From Eumeta japonica (Eukaryota; Arthropoda; Insecta; Lepidoptera; Psychidae), in NCBI GenBank assembly GCA_005406025.1, contig BGZK01000544.1, forward strand, positions 186,001 to 250,000: 64,000 nt of DNA. The letters run 5' to 3'. Made by a program: the position numbers and the translations under genes. Each line of letters opens with the position of its first letter. Within the stretch, counting starts at the first letter, position 1. This document shows positions 47,691-59,290 of this stretch, in pieces. Below the pieces are notes generated by a model. That model saw only the letters and a program-made list of their open reading frames with translations, was not told where the DNA came from and made no database searches.

Positions 47691-48539
47691 TTTTGTATGA
47701 GTTATTTGCTTTTAAGAAACGTTTATTCAAATTCCGTCGAAGTGAGGAATTTATAGGGAAAAATATATTCGTTTTTGGTCAACAAAACGACTTATATTAT
47801 TCGAGAAAAGCAACAATATACTCAGTAGATGCTGGCAACTGTACGATTATATTTCTAATTCGAACTAGACACCAGTCAACGGAACTAATACAATTACTCT
47901 CTCCCACATAGAACAGATACACGCGTGACACGACATAAAACGTTAATTTTATGAATATCAAAAGTTTTTAACGGTTAAATAATGTTGAAACAAAACTGTA
48001 ATTGAGTTTCTAAGAAATGTTTTATATTCGATGACTCCAGGCGACCGTACAGCTTTGCAGCGAGCTGTGTGGTGGAGACAACCCAAACATCAGATTGTAA
48101 AAACGCTTTAGAAGAATTTTATAATTTTATTTTTTTGTGAAACATAATAATATAATATGAACGTTATAACCATTCAGTTGAATTATACAATTATAAAGGC
48201 TAGTATGTAATTTTGTAATATATAATTTATTTGAATCTGTAATTAAATATTAATACAATGATACATTAACTGTTGATCGCACGAGTCCGAACTGTAGTTG
48301 CGCGGTTTTTGAGTTGCATATTGAAAGATTAAAAAGGGAAACTCTATAAGTATTTCGGAATCTATTTTTATGTGAATGTAATAATCATGAGTTTTAAGTT
48401 TTTATCATACACTTTCAGATGTTTTAGATTATTTTAAAAATAATTGTTTTTTTTTAATGTTAACTGCATTGCTAAAAATTAGAAATTATGTTGTTTATTT
48501 GTAGATTTTGTAATTGATGATGATTTTTTTTTAATGGCA
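47691..48539. other. AT-rich spacer
   Basis: AT-rich DNA with a small mixed patch at 48030-48090. Nothing recognised. Confidence 0.5.
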
Positions 48540-48845
48540 TGTAAAAGAGAGCACGGTTATGCGCGCCACTAGACAGTAGATGATTACCGCCGCCCATGGA
48601 CACTCGCAATTCCAGCGGAGTCAATAGTGCGTTGGCTACTTTTTAGGAAGCAATAGGATATCTGATGGAGGAGAGAAAGGGGTGATGGAGAGGAGACTGG
48701 GTCACCGAAACTCTCACTCATAAGACGAATAAAACATCGGAAGCTGCTATTTCACGTCCATATTATGAAAGAGTGTGGTTTCTCATTGGGGAAGCTGGTC
48801 CATTTGCTTACCGCAGCCAAATTGGCCACAACATGGCTCTACAAA
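48540..48845 (+). repeat. Lepidopteran-type interspersed repeat, copy B
   Basis: Ordered blocks ATTACCGCCGCCCATGGACA, GGAGTCAATAGTGCGTTGGC, AGGATATCTGATGGAGG, GAAACTCTCACTCATAAG, CGGAAGCTGCTATTTCACG, AAGAGTGTGGTTTC and CCGCAGCCAAATTGGCCAC match copies A and C. It retains the GGAAGCTGCT segment that copy A lacks. Non-coding. Confidence 0.8.
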
Positions 48846-49389
48846 TTTTTTATTTATCTTTTTATATTATTTTAAATGGATAAGAAATGCGTGTGAAACG
48901 GATTAATTTTGGTTTTGACCAAAAATAAGAGCACAAATCAAGTACCTTTTTTCTTCGAAGCTTTCAAATAAAAAAAATGATGATAAAAATGTATTAGTAC
49001 ACTAATATTACCTGTATAAATAGCAAAAATTAAATAAAGAATCAGCTACTCTTATGTATATTTATCGAAGAAAGTAAATAATCTGTTGGGACATAGCAGC
49101 TCTCTAAGCCCTTAATTAGTAAAATAAAATAACAAAGTATGCTGATTTTTATGTATTGGTACATTATCCGTATATTATTGTGCCAATAAAATCATTTCCA
49201 AGGTTTCACATATTCTAATAACATAACAGTGATTAACATTTTTTGTACACTCAGCCGTCTTTTAAATACATTAACATCCTACAAGTCATCGCAAACTAGA
49301 AATCTCGTATTTATGTCTGTAAAGTATCGCTTCGCAAGTCTTCAACCCTCACTGAGCGAATTTAATTGACACTTCAAATTCTCATTAGT
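48846..49389. other. AT-rich spacer
   Basis: AT-rich DNA with nothing recognisable. Confidence 0.45.
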
Positions 49390-49407
49390 CTGCCTGCCTG
49401 CCTGCCT
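49390..49407. repeat. (CTGC)4 microsatellite
   Basis: Four tandem CTGC units directly upstream of the hairpin at 49410. Confidence 0.9.
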
Positions 49408-49409
49408 AT

Positions 49410-49470
49410 TAGCAAAAAAAAATACATTACATCTGCCTCGTGGGCGGATGTAATGTATTTTTTTTTGCTA
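49410..49470. repeat. 28-bp inverted repeat with 5-nt loop
   Basis: TAGCAAAAAAAAATACATTA, followed by CATCTGCC (49410-49437), pairs with 49443-49470 around TCGTG. One position is T opposite G (ATCTGCC versus GGCGGAT), which is wobble-compatible. It would fold into a 61-nt hairpin, the longest in the window. Confidence 0.95.
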
Positions 49471-50219
49471 TGTATTAATTACCGAAGCATTGCTCTATCC
49501 ACAAACTCAACCGAAATTTTTATACGAGTTGTACTTGCGCTAGTTTTGTTAATTTACCGCAGTAAATCGACAAAACAACACATGCGTATTAACGATAAAT
49601 ATTCTTTATCGCGGTCGTCTATTCAGCCGCTTTATGTCTAATGCTGTAACGTAATCCACCCCCGTCATTAGATTCTTTCGAAAAGGTGCTTGAACTACCA
49701 GTGCTAACCAATGGCAACCCATGACTTCGACCCGGTCACCGGCTTACCCATTCGGACGGTCTACCCACAAGCTACGACGTGCTTACCGCCTTTCTTCCAC
49801 AATGTTTGTCTATGCTCTTAAAGACGTCGCTTGTCCACTGCCACTTATGTAACTCGTTGATTTTGAAATGCATGTTGATTGGATGGTTCGTATCTTTTGT
49901 GAAAGTTTTCATTACAAATTTTATAGAGCGAAAAGCCTTCGAGCATAACCTTTCTCATCTCACTTCGAGGGACTTCAAATTAGTTAACGAGACTTGTTAG
50001 TCCAAGGATTTTGATCTTTCGACATTGAAGTATATTCAAAGATATTGCGTAGTGACCGTCCTGCGTAGTAAACTGAAGTGACTTCTAGAAACAAAGAAAT
50101 AAGTAGAACCGTCAAAAAATAATATACCTCATATGGTATTTATCGCAATAGTTCTAACCTAGAATGATAAAAAAAATCTGCATTTATATAACTATATCTA
50201 ACTTAATCACTGAAAATTA
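49471..50219. other. Non-coding spacer
   Basis: AT-rich with a moderately GC patch at about 49650-49790 (CCCGGTCACCGGCTTACCC). No gene recognised. Confidence 0.4.
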
Positions 50220-50440
50220 ATGAACTGGCGATGGCAATGAGCTGAGTGAGTAAAACAATCGCTGCCGAATCAAAATGTGCTGTGTTCGATTCTGATCGCG
50301 AACTAATTGACTGACGACTCAAACCTTTCGTTTCATACCTCGGGAATCGAGTTAAAGTCGTCGATCGCGGACGCTGTCATTACTTTGATGGCAATTTCGA
50401 CAGTAGCTCCTAGCTCCATGAGCCGGTTTTTACTTCATCG
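50220..50440 (+). repeat. Possible tRNA-like or SINE-like fragment
   Basis: GATGGCAATGAGCTGAGTGA, then 40-50 bases later TGTGTTCGATTCTGATCGCG, whose GTTCGATTC resembles a tRNA pol III B box. The A-box match is poor and no cloverleaf is convincing, so this is at best a decayed SINE head. Confidence 0.25.
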
Positions 50441-50535
50441 CGCTCATATAAATCGATTTAAGTGCTAGTTCGAAATTTTCGTACTGAAAAATATACTTAC
50501 AATACAATCTGAGCTCTTTCTTAATAAAAAATCTA

Positions 50536-50595
50536 AATATACATATACATACATATATATATACATTGTACACACACACATCTATATATATATAA
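50536..50595. repeat. Compound AT/AC microsatellite
   Basis: ATACATATACATACATATAT, then ACACACACACA, then TCTATATATATATA. Confidence 0.85.
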
Positions 50596-50599
50596 AAAA

Positions 50600-51080
50600 A
50601 AGAAACGATTTTTTTTGTAATTTTTCAACCATAATGTTTTTCGAATGGGTTGTTCGATTTTGAACTGCTTTATTGCATCTAACGCAATTTTCTAACCAAA
50701 AAATACGACTGAGTATCACACACACATCCTTCAAAAATTTCACGTTATTTTTAAAAAGTCCCTTTTTAGAATTTCTCGACAATGATATATTTCAAATGAA
50801 CTAACCGATCTTGATGCATTTAGCAACGATTTACGTTGTTTTTTGTAGAGAAGAACTGAATGAATTTTGAAATTTATGAGTAGAATAATTCACAAAATAT
50901 TGATAAAAAGACATTTTGTGAAAATTTTTTCTACAACAATACATCTTTTAAATAGATTGACCGATTTCAATTGCAACGTCAGTTTTTATGATAAATATGT
51001 TTTAAATATTCCTTTAAATCTACACAGCAGAATTAGTTCAACGTTTCAGAAAATCTAAGTTGAGTGGACCAATTTCGAAT
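50600..51080 (+). repeat. Degenerate array with ~150-bp periodicity
   Basis: Three aligned phrases recur: TGGGTTGTTCGATTTTGAAC (about 50647), AACTAACCGATCTTGATGC (about 50800) and GATTGACCGATTTCAATTGC (about 50955). They are 151-156 bp apart, each preceded by an AT-rich TTTCAAAT/TTTTAAAT-like run. It is the same style and period as the array at 18960-20030, and starts after a microsatellite just as that one does. Confidence 0.55.
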
Positions 51081-51884
51081 GTCGCAAGCTGAAACATTCT
51101 GATTTTATTAATTTTTTAAAAATGTACATAGTGGGAATTTAAAAATGTCAGGGAAGTGTATGCTACAGCAGTGGGCCTATTAAGACTGAACACAAAAAAA
51201 TAATTACTTATGAATAAAAATCGGATAGGTGTAACTTGCCCTAAGAGTGATCCTTCTTACTCTTTTTTATATGTTAATTATATTTTAATATGATTATAAT
51301 TTACACTAAAAGATGTGCATGGAAACTATTCAATCACGCAAAAAATATTTCTCTGTGACCATACGCAATCGTATTTTGTTAATTTCACTTTCAACTTCAT
51401 TTATTAAGAAATAATTACCTAGCTTGACGCATTTCTAATATTTTGATTTTAAGATTTATGTATACTGAATTTTCACAAATACAATCGGCTGCGGTTCTGA
51501 TAACATCTATTTAATATTAAAAATGTTAGAAATTAGTAAAAAGTAATATTTGACTCGTAAATCATGCTTCCGAAGCTTTTATTTGAAATCCTACACGATG
51601 ACCTGAAAAAAACACAAACTTTCCATTTATACGTATTCTCTCGAAAGGTCCCCACACAAAACAACAACAAATCTAACACCTCAATCCTCACTATTTTTGA
51701 TAGATAACTACTTACTTGTCAATTTTTTTTTTCTCATCGTCTTAAAGAACAAACCGAACGACAGATATCGAAATGACCTCATAGATGTTCCATTTTATTT
51801 TATTTTTTATACTTCCAACTCTAACAAAAACCATGCATTTTTTGAAAGTAAGAGTATTTTGGAAACTCATAATTTCGCGTTGGC
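51081..51884. other. AT-rich spacer
   Basis: AT-rich DNA with nothing recognisable. Confidence 0.5.
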
Positions 51885-52100
51885 CTAATGATTTCCATAA
51901 GACAGCGCTCGTCGCGCGCGGCGGTAGGGGGCGCGACGTCCGCGGCCGCAATCACGCGTGCGAGGAGCGCCTTTTGTTCGCCCCCGGTTTAGATGCCATC
52001 TTTTAAAATTTCTCGCCCGGGGCAAAGCGCTTTCGGGGCTGCGAAAAAATGCAGAGGCTTCGAAAGGTTTCCTCGCCGTTGGTTCGCTGCAATTTTTGCT
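51885..52100. other. GC-rich CpG island, candidate regulatory region
   Basis: GCTCGTCGCGCGCGGCGGTA, GGCGCGACGTCCGCGGCCGC and CTCGCCCGGGGCAAAGCGC. Frames on both strands overlap completely, which indicates stop depletion from GC content. No domain seen. Confidence 0.4.
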
Positions 52101-52339
52101 CTGCGTAATAGCATTAGATAAATATATTAGATTCTGCCTTTTTTTTAGCATTAAGTGAATTATTTACAATTATAATAAAACTGTTAGGAGCCGCAATCAA
52201 TGCATTAAATATGTTTTTAAAAGTTCCATAGATGGAACATTTTATCGATATACAAGCCTAATCTGTAGTTTTTACAAGCTTTTAATGAGATAATATGAAA
52301 TTGACCCACTTCCAGATACTAAACTGAGCTAAACTTTTG
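52101..52339. other. AT-rich spacer
   Basis: AT-rich DNA with nothing recognisable. Confidence 0.4.
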
Positions 52340-53530
52340 CAGCATAATTTAACTTACATATATAAGTCGAATGACAATGACAATGACACGAAAAACCGTG
52401 TCATAGAGAACAAGTCTAGAGAAAGTAAGGGTCGATTTATTGAATTTAAACATAAGCCAGATAACAAAACCTTGAATAAGGTCAAAAGGGTTGCTAAAGT
52501 CTTCGAAACGTTTTTTACTGACATACCGACTGCCAGGTCTTTTAACTCATCACCCGCTCTTGCCTAATTGTTATTGAATGAAAGTATTCCGATCTGTAAT
52601 AATAATTTAGAATTTAAATATGCGAGTTCTGAGGAGGTTATTCTATTATAGATTGCATTGCGCCGCACTTTGCGATTATTTTTAGTAGTGTCTGTATGAA
52701 GGCGTGTTCCCGATTCGTTGAAAAAAAGTAAAGTGGCTTTTTCATTTAAAGGCGACAGTACATCGAACCCCAACAACTTTAGGTCTATATCTGTACTTAC
52801 ACTTACATTTGACACTTAGTAAAATTTACAAAAAATGTATGTTAAATCTTGTTTAGCGAAATATTTTTAAAACTCTGGTGGGTTCGCGAGACGCAATTGA
52901 CGTATTTTGTGATCTCTCCAAGGCATTTGTTTGTAATTATTATGAAACTCTGATTGAGAAACTGCATCACTATAAAGTAACAGGCCGGGCACTTGGCCTT
53001 CTGAAATAGTTTTTGAGTAACACAGTTCAGAGAGTTGGTGTCTATCATATGAAATTGCCTGAATCTGCACTATACATGGGTGTACCACAAGGACCAATTT
53101 TTTGTGCCTTTCTCTTTTATACTCAATGCTTATTTAGCCTTGTTAAGGATGTTCATGAGATACCACTGTTTGCAGATTGCACTTGTTATTTAAAGTTAAA
53201 AGACAGCAGCTCGCTTATAGTGACAATGCTATCTCTATTTTACAGAAATTATTTATTGTAAACAACATACTTCTTAATGAAATGAAAACTAAATGTATGA
53301 AATTCTGTCTGCCAAAGGTAAGGTATTGATTCGGAATTATTTCAGTAAGTAACAAACAATTGCAATTTGTTAATAGTACCGAATTACTATAGATAACAAA
53401 ATTCAATAGTGTCCTCATATCAATAAGTTGGCGAAAAGGCTCAGCTCAATACTATGAAGTCAAAAAATACGAAGTTTATTAGACTCGAAACCACTAAATT
53501 AATTTATTGTGGCTGTTTCCATGACCTGAT
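52340..53530 (+). mobile_element. Decayed LINE (jockey-like) reverse-transcriptase region
   Basis: Collinear pieces of a non-LTR retrotransposon ORF2 in several frames. From about 52490 it reads VFETFFTDIP...SFNSSPALA, then a stop and EFKYASSEEV. IAPHFAIIF and SKVAFSFKGDSTSNPNNFRS follow. After a deletion come FCDLSKAF (motif A; Asp at 52911-52913), LIEKLHHYKVTGRALGLL, a stop, GVPQGP (about 53079-53096) and LFADC at about 53166-53180, where the second Asp of FADD is Cys. A frameshift leads to NNILLNEMKTKCMKFCLP, then HINKLAKRLSS and RLETTKLIY. Endonuclease and 3' end were not found. At least three frame changes and five stops make it dead. Clade is assigned from memory. Confidence 0.88.
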
Positions 53531-53980
53531 AAAACGTACGTACAAATAAAAAATAAAACCATTTAGCAGACTAAGATAAATACACAATTAACACTTCTTA
53601 GGTATTCGATGTCTGCTAATCCTCTCGAATAAATATTCAATTCTTTGGATAGGGATCGTAGCGAAAGAACAGATTCTAGAATCAGCGGTGGGTTGCATGT
53701 TGCATGTTAATGCATGTTGCAGACAGGCGTCTAATTATGAGATGTTCGCGAATCAACACCTCACACAATAGAATATGTAATGTAGTTTCACAATAATATG
53801 TATATGTAAAGTACATCACTAAGGAGCGTAGTAATTACGTTTAACTATTCTCAAAAACAATTATAAATGTCTTTATGAGAAAATCCTTTGTCTGTGCTCG
53901 CTTTCATGATTTTCGAAATAGAAATCAACCCTATCTCATGCTCGAGTTCATTATATAAACTAGTTTATTTTGACTTTTGC
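53531..53980. other. AT-rich spacer with a short GTTGCAT repeat
   Basis: AT-rich. At 53693-53722 GTTGCAT is repeated (GTTGCATGTTGCATGTTAAT, then GCATGTTGC). Nothing else recognised. Confidence 0.45.
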
Positions 53981-54425
53981 GCAAGACGTTCCATCTAGAT
54001 TCAACGGCGAAGGCAGTTTAATCAAACGTTAAGGGTTCGAGCTTAAAATAATCTCGGCAGAAGTTACAGCGACGGCCCGGGGGCGTATGATAAACCAGCG
54101 ATAACGGGATATGAGGACGAATGAATTGGCTAGCCTGAGTATGCATCACCTTAACTTGACCGCTCATGAAAAAAATTGAATTTTGTGTTCTAACCTACGT
54201 CATTAGATAATTCGCTTATTGTTGGAACGTAGAACTGAACACATTATAACCTGTAATATATATGTTCGAGTTGGATGTAGATTGATTACTTTTAAGTTCA
54301 TGACAAAAGTCAGATAAGAATTTGGGCTTGCAAAGATGACGTACACGGAGTCCAGCGCCCGCTAACCTTCGTTTGGCGCCCTCTATCGGAGGGTAACGTT
54401 ACGTTCTTTCGCATTACATTTTTCC
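53981..54425. other. Small GC patches
   Basis: Mixed DNA with CGACGGCCCGGGGGCGTATG at about 54071 and CAGCGCCCGCTAACC, TTTGGCGCCCTCTATCGGAG around 54353-54392. No coding content. Confidence 0.3.
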
Positions 54426-55149
54426 ACATGTATTATAGTCGTACACTCGTTGACATAAATTTTACAACTCTTAGATAAGGACATATGTTACGAGATGTTT
54501 CGAAGATTTTATTTTTATTTGCATGTCTTCCTTGTTTTCATTTGATGTCGTTTGTGATAATGGTAATAGAATGATCGTATATTTCATAAATAGAAAACAT
54601 TTCGACATTTGTTAATTTAACTTGCGACAAGGAGCTTGTTTTTCAAATGTAGTAAAATTTATAGATTTATAAATGATTTCATGAGATTGAATTGTTTCTG
54701 TCTGAATATACAATTTGAATATACAAACTAAATAATAAGTAATTACATGTATTCATAATATAAAACAGATTTTGATTTAAAATATCACTTAAAAATTATT
54801 AATATAGCTATAAAAGAAAGATGTAGGCAAGCAAAAATTTGATATGCGTAAAAAATTATAATAATGTGTCTAAAACACGTTATTCTAAATAATGAACATA
54901 TTTCAAAAAGCCATATTACATGTCTTAAGATTTTATTTGAGTTTTTTAATAGATTTAAATTGCATTTTTATAACATTAATACATGCATTCATGCATATGA
55001 TTTACTATTAGTAATACAATTTTCTCTACTCGTACATACGCTCCCAGACATTTAAAATTCGTTCCAGCAAAAGGGAAAGTTTTGTAAAGAATATGAACTC
55101 GTAAGCGTGAAGCAATAACGAAGTCCTTCACGTTTCTCTTTGTCTTAAA
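54426..55149. other. AT-rich spacer
   Basis: AT-rich DNA with nothing recognisable. Confidence 0.5.
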
Positions 55150-55510
55150 AATTATCCTGCAGTTAATTTTCTCTCGCCGGCGGCGCCCGCCCCAGCCGAC
55201 ACCGCCAGAGAAATGGCGTCGACTCCACGACACCGGAATATATTATGTAATCGAAGTGAGCTAGTTTGTATGTGAGGTGAGTCCCAGGATAAATGTGTTG
55301 GTTTTGCGACGCCCCCTGTAGGCGCGCTGATAAATAGGCCTCCCTAATATTTTCTGTTCTGAAAATCGCTAAATAAATTGAATTGGGCTTTGCTTCGGGC
55401 GCCGCGCCGCGCGATCGTTGCGCCGCCGTACGCGCCGGCGACCGATCACGTGGGAGGCCGAGTCCCCTTTACCCCTCCCCCTCCTTGTCGTTCACATCTT
55501 CTACCACACC
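55150..55510. other. GC-rich island, candidate regulatory region
   Basis: CTCTCGCCGGCGGCGCCCGC, GACGCCCCCTGTAGGCGCGC (loosely CTCF-like), GCTTCGGGCGCCGCGCCGCG and GTACGCGCCGGCGACCG, with AATATATTATGTAATCG and CGCTAAATAAATTG between the GC blocks. No readable protein. Promoter or enhancer inferred. Confidence 0.4.
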
Positions 55511-57689
55511 ACCGTGCTCGCCAGTCCACGTATCATCAGACATACAATTAAGGTCATATTGAATTATAAAATTTTGATGACATCAAAAACAGTCACAACT
55601 TATTTGTGATAAATTTGTTATTGATATAATATAAAATAAAACGTATTATTTTCAAATAATTTACATATTGTATTTGTTTAAATCAATAGGCTTTAGTTAA
55701 ATGTCTTGCAAAATTTTAGAGACCTTAGTACTTGTATCTATTATTCACTTAATTGAAGTAATATTTTGATAGAATGCACTAAAGTACATTACCATTTTAG
55801 GTTCTTATGTAGATAAGAATTCGATTGTAAGTACAAACTTTGTTATATATTTTAATATTATTATAAATTCATACGTATTTCTCAGAAGGGTAAACAGAGA
55901 CTACAGATTTCCACGTGATACGATCTTTACATATCTCTCTTACTTCGCTGACATTCGCCACTCCATCCATCAAATACGATGATATGTCTTTGGTGAACTT
56001 CGACATAATTAAGCACATATTTCCTCTAAGAATACAGTCAGTCTCCCATAATATCGAAGAGCACGTGTATGTTAAAAAATCCATAAGTATTTGAAGATTT
56101 TGGTCAACCTATTTTGATACGAAAGTTTCATCGAAATACATTTCTTCGTCGTAAAAACTAACAATAATTGATATTTATTTTATCTATGAGTAAATCAATT
56201 GAAATTCCATTAAGTGTTTCTTGTGTTAAATAAGGTTGATACGATTTTGACGTTTTGCTAAGATTTCGAATGTGATTCTGTTCCTTGAAGTGACTGCCAC
56301 CACCATAAATATTGGTATATTCATCACCTATTCAATGAATTTTCTTGCACTTGCATTATTTTTCTTACCAATTTAAGGGAATGTTTATTGGATAAAACCG
56401 TTTGTTTGAATTTTGCAATTTTGTGATCGCGTGCCCTAACGGACGCGCGTTAGCTAGGTACACGCAGGCGGCGAGAGGGACTACTGGCAATGTATGTAAA
56501 AACATAACCGTTTGAGTGAAATATTCGTAGTAATTTCAGTCAACTTACAATTCATCGAATACACTTCACAACTACATATGAATCAGAAAAACAGTGCAGC
56601 TGTAGATCAAATTCACATCTCTTTTGTCGTAAGTGCCAGTGATAAATACAAGTTGACCAGAATGACCATCGTCACCAAATAAACTAATACTAAATGATGT
56701 AATATATTATTTCATCATTGTTTCTCTATGGTCCTCGTATTAATGTTTATTAAACGGGACTTTTTCATGTGTAAAAAAAGTTTGTTGTCATATTATTTTG
56801 GTGGTTCTGTATGCTCACCTCCCGTCACATTACAGCTACTAATCAGGTTTTAATGGATTTTTTTTCAGAGAAATAAAAGTTATCTTACCGATAACTCTTT
56901 TGAATCCATCCAACTGGTAAAATTGTTCATTAATTTCTATAAAAAAATTACTACAACACATCACTATCACTATTATACATCATTTGTACATTTATAATAC
57001 TTTAATAAATATTATTATGACATCACTAATTGTAAAAAAAAAAACGATTTGCGCGTGGCACACAAGAGCGAAAATGAGATCGAGGTTAGAAACGGTGACA
57101 AAAAATTATTTCTCGAGAAAGCTGCCAGTCACGTAATAAGTAATTACTACAATGCGTAAAGAAGGCGCAATTTGTATAATTTGTTATTCAAAATTAAGTT
57201 TTGAAACGTTTTTTTAATAATGATAATAAAGATTCAATGTATGAGCTTAATTTAAATGAATACTAAATACTTTGCGTACTTTATACTGAAATGCATACTA
57301 AAGTCCTTTTGCTTAGAATTCCAGTATTACTAGGCCACAACCAGATTATACTTAGTAATAATTACTATTTATTCAAGGTACACTATTTTATCATCAAATG
57401 CGTTAAATTTGCAACAGTTATTTCTATAAGGAATTCACGTATTACAAAACGTTCACTTATTACGTCCCTTTATTAATTGAACTCTAAACTTAGTGTTATT
57501 AATTTCGTGCCACGATTAATTGAATTCTGTGCGCTTACGACGTAAGTGCGTTACGACATAAAAACACAGCTTCACACACGTCACACTTCAGCACCATATA
57601 TCCATTTGCAATCTGGTCCCTCAACTATCGCAAATAATACGAATTCCTCTCACAAAAGAGAAACCTGAGGGGAAGAAATAAAAAATATA
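55511..57689. other. AT-rich non-coding stretch
   Basis: About 2.2 kb of AT-rich DNA with one small CpG patch at 56425-56480 (ACGGACGCGCGTTAGC). No gene recognised. Confidence 0.5.
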
Positions 57690-57925
57690 ATAATTCAAAA
57701 TGGCGTCTGGCCACTTAATAACTGGCTGACACCATTGGGAAATATAATTTAATTTTTCTCTGGCGCCGTCTCTTTCCGCCGCGCAAGAGAGGCGTATACT
57801 CAGATCGTTCCCTCATTTCCTCGCTTCGAATTTCCCACCCCCGGACCCCTTGAGGACTTCCGTTTGTTCGCGCCACCCCCCCTTCCCTCTCGGCCCCCTC
57901 GAGTCACCCAGTGTTCTGGACAAGA
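57690..57925. other. GC-rich island with C-run clusters
   Basis: AATGGCGTCTGGCCAC, CTGGCGCCGTCTC and CCGCCGCGC, then CCCACCCCCGGACCCC (57834-57849) and a CCACCCCCCCTTCCCTCTCG block with CCCCC after it. The C runs give minus-strand G-quadruplex potential. No frame of interest. Confidence 0.4.
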
Positions 57926-58969
57926 AATATTTGCGATATTGTGTATTAGATGATTTGTGTATACGAAGTGTACGTGGACCAAATTTATCGTGCTATTACA
58001 TTGTATTGAAAAAGCGTTGATCGCTTTTTGCGGGACTCATGATCGGCTTGTGGGAATGTTCACGGGGATTTCTAAGCTTTTCCGAAATCAAAATGTTAGG
58101 ATTTACTAGTCATAAAAATTTAGATAAAAATTCAAACTTTAAAATTGATTATAATTCTTTCATATGGTGTTTTATATATTTTGAGTATCTCTTTGAACAT
58201 TTCTTAATATGTTCTGCGTAAAAAGAGTTAACAAATGTTAAGTGACATAAAAAATATTATTTATTTGGAATACACTTTTTTTTTATTTAATTTTGTCTAA
58301 GATATCAAAAAGGAACCTATGTGGTGAGATTATTTTATCTGCATATTTGTCACTGTGACGTGACATTACATCAGAAAATTATTCTCAAGAGCATTTCTTA
58401 AGTTATTTCAAGCCGATATACTTAAAAATTGACAAAATTGTAGTATTTTATCGCATTTGCACACTAAGAAAATATAGGTATTCGATTTTTTAATACCAAC
58501 TATAATAGACATTTTTTTGTATTTTGTTATAATTTTTTACTATAAGTGAATCATTTTGAAATTGTAAAAAAATAAATACCACTTAGTTCCTCATTTTCTA
58601 AAATGCAATAAAACAATCTTAAGATCATTGGCACTAATACTATACTGTAATAATAGTATACTGTACAGAAGTTACAAAATTACATTATTTTTGATTCCTT
58701 GAAACCTAAATCCAACCAATGCTTGACCGTTTGCTATATAAGAGAAAAATTATACTACTTATTAAATTCAGACAATCAAATTATCATACAGCGAACGTTA
58801 TAACATTTAAAATGCTTTACAGTTCTAGATAGACGAACTTGTACATACATAGGTTATGTGGGCAGGTATCCAAGCGTTCATGAGTCTTGTTTAAGATACG
58901 TTTCGATAAAATGAAAATGACATCTGTTAAGTATGTAATGGCATAACAAGTTTTGATTTAGCTTAACTT
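57926..58969. other. AT-rich spacer
   Basis: AT-rich DNA with a small stem (AAAAAGCG ... CGCTTTTT) near 58010-58030. Nothing else. Confidence 0.5.
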
Positions 58970-59290
58970 GTCTAGTAAAAAATGAATTCTAACCGAATCG
59001 CAACGAATGAGGCCGCGGTCCTAAGTTTTATTTAAGTATATTCACATAAATCCCCTCTCGGCTTTCGTTACAACGCGAAAGGTCAGTATTTAAATCTACC
59101 CGCGAGAGGTCGCCGCCTACTATAAAAACTACGAAAAAAAAACTGTATTTACGAACGTCGCCCCACGGGACCCAGGTGCGAACGTAATATTCTAATGTCG
59201 GTAAAAGCGTCCCGCCATCCATAATAATATAACCCCCCCGCGCTACACCCACACCCCCACACTTTTGCACACGTCGCTATCTAAACTAAG
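58970..59290. other. GC-rich island, candidate regulatory region
   Basis: AATGAGGCCGCGGTCC, CCCGCGAGAGGTCGCCGCC, GTCGCCCCACGGGACCCAGG and a C-run cluster (CCCCCCCGCGC, ACACCCACACCCCCAC) at about 59233-59262. A TATA-like CTATAAAAAC occurs at about 59120. The minus frame is Gly/Val-rich from the C runs. Confidence 0.35.

Noticed and set aside
50220..50300. tRNA gene
   Set aside because: A B-box-like GTTCGATTC exists but the A box is poor and no cloverleaf could be drawn; kept only as a weak SINE-like fragment.
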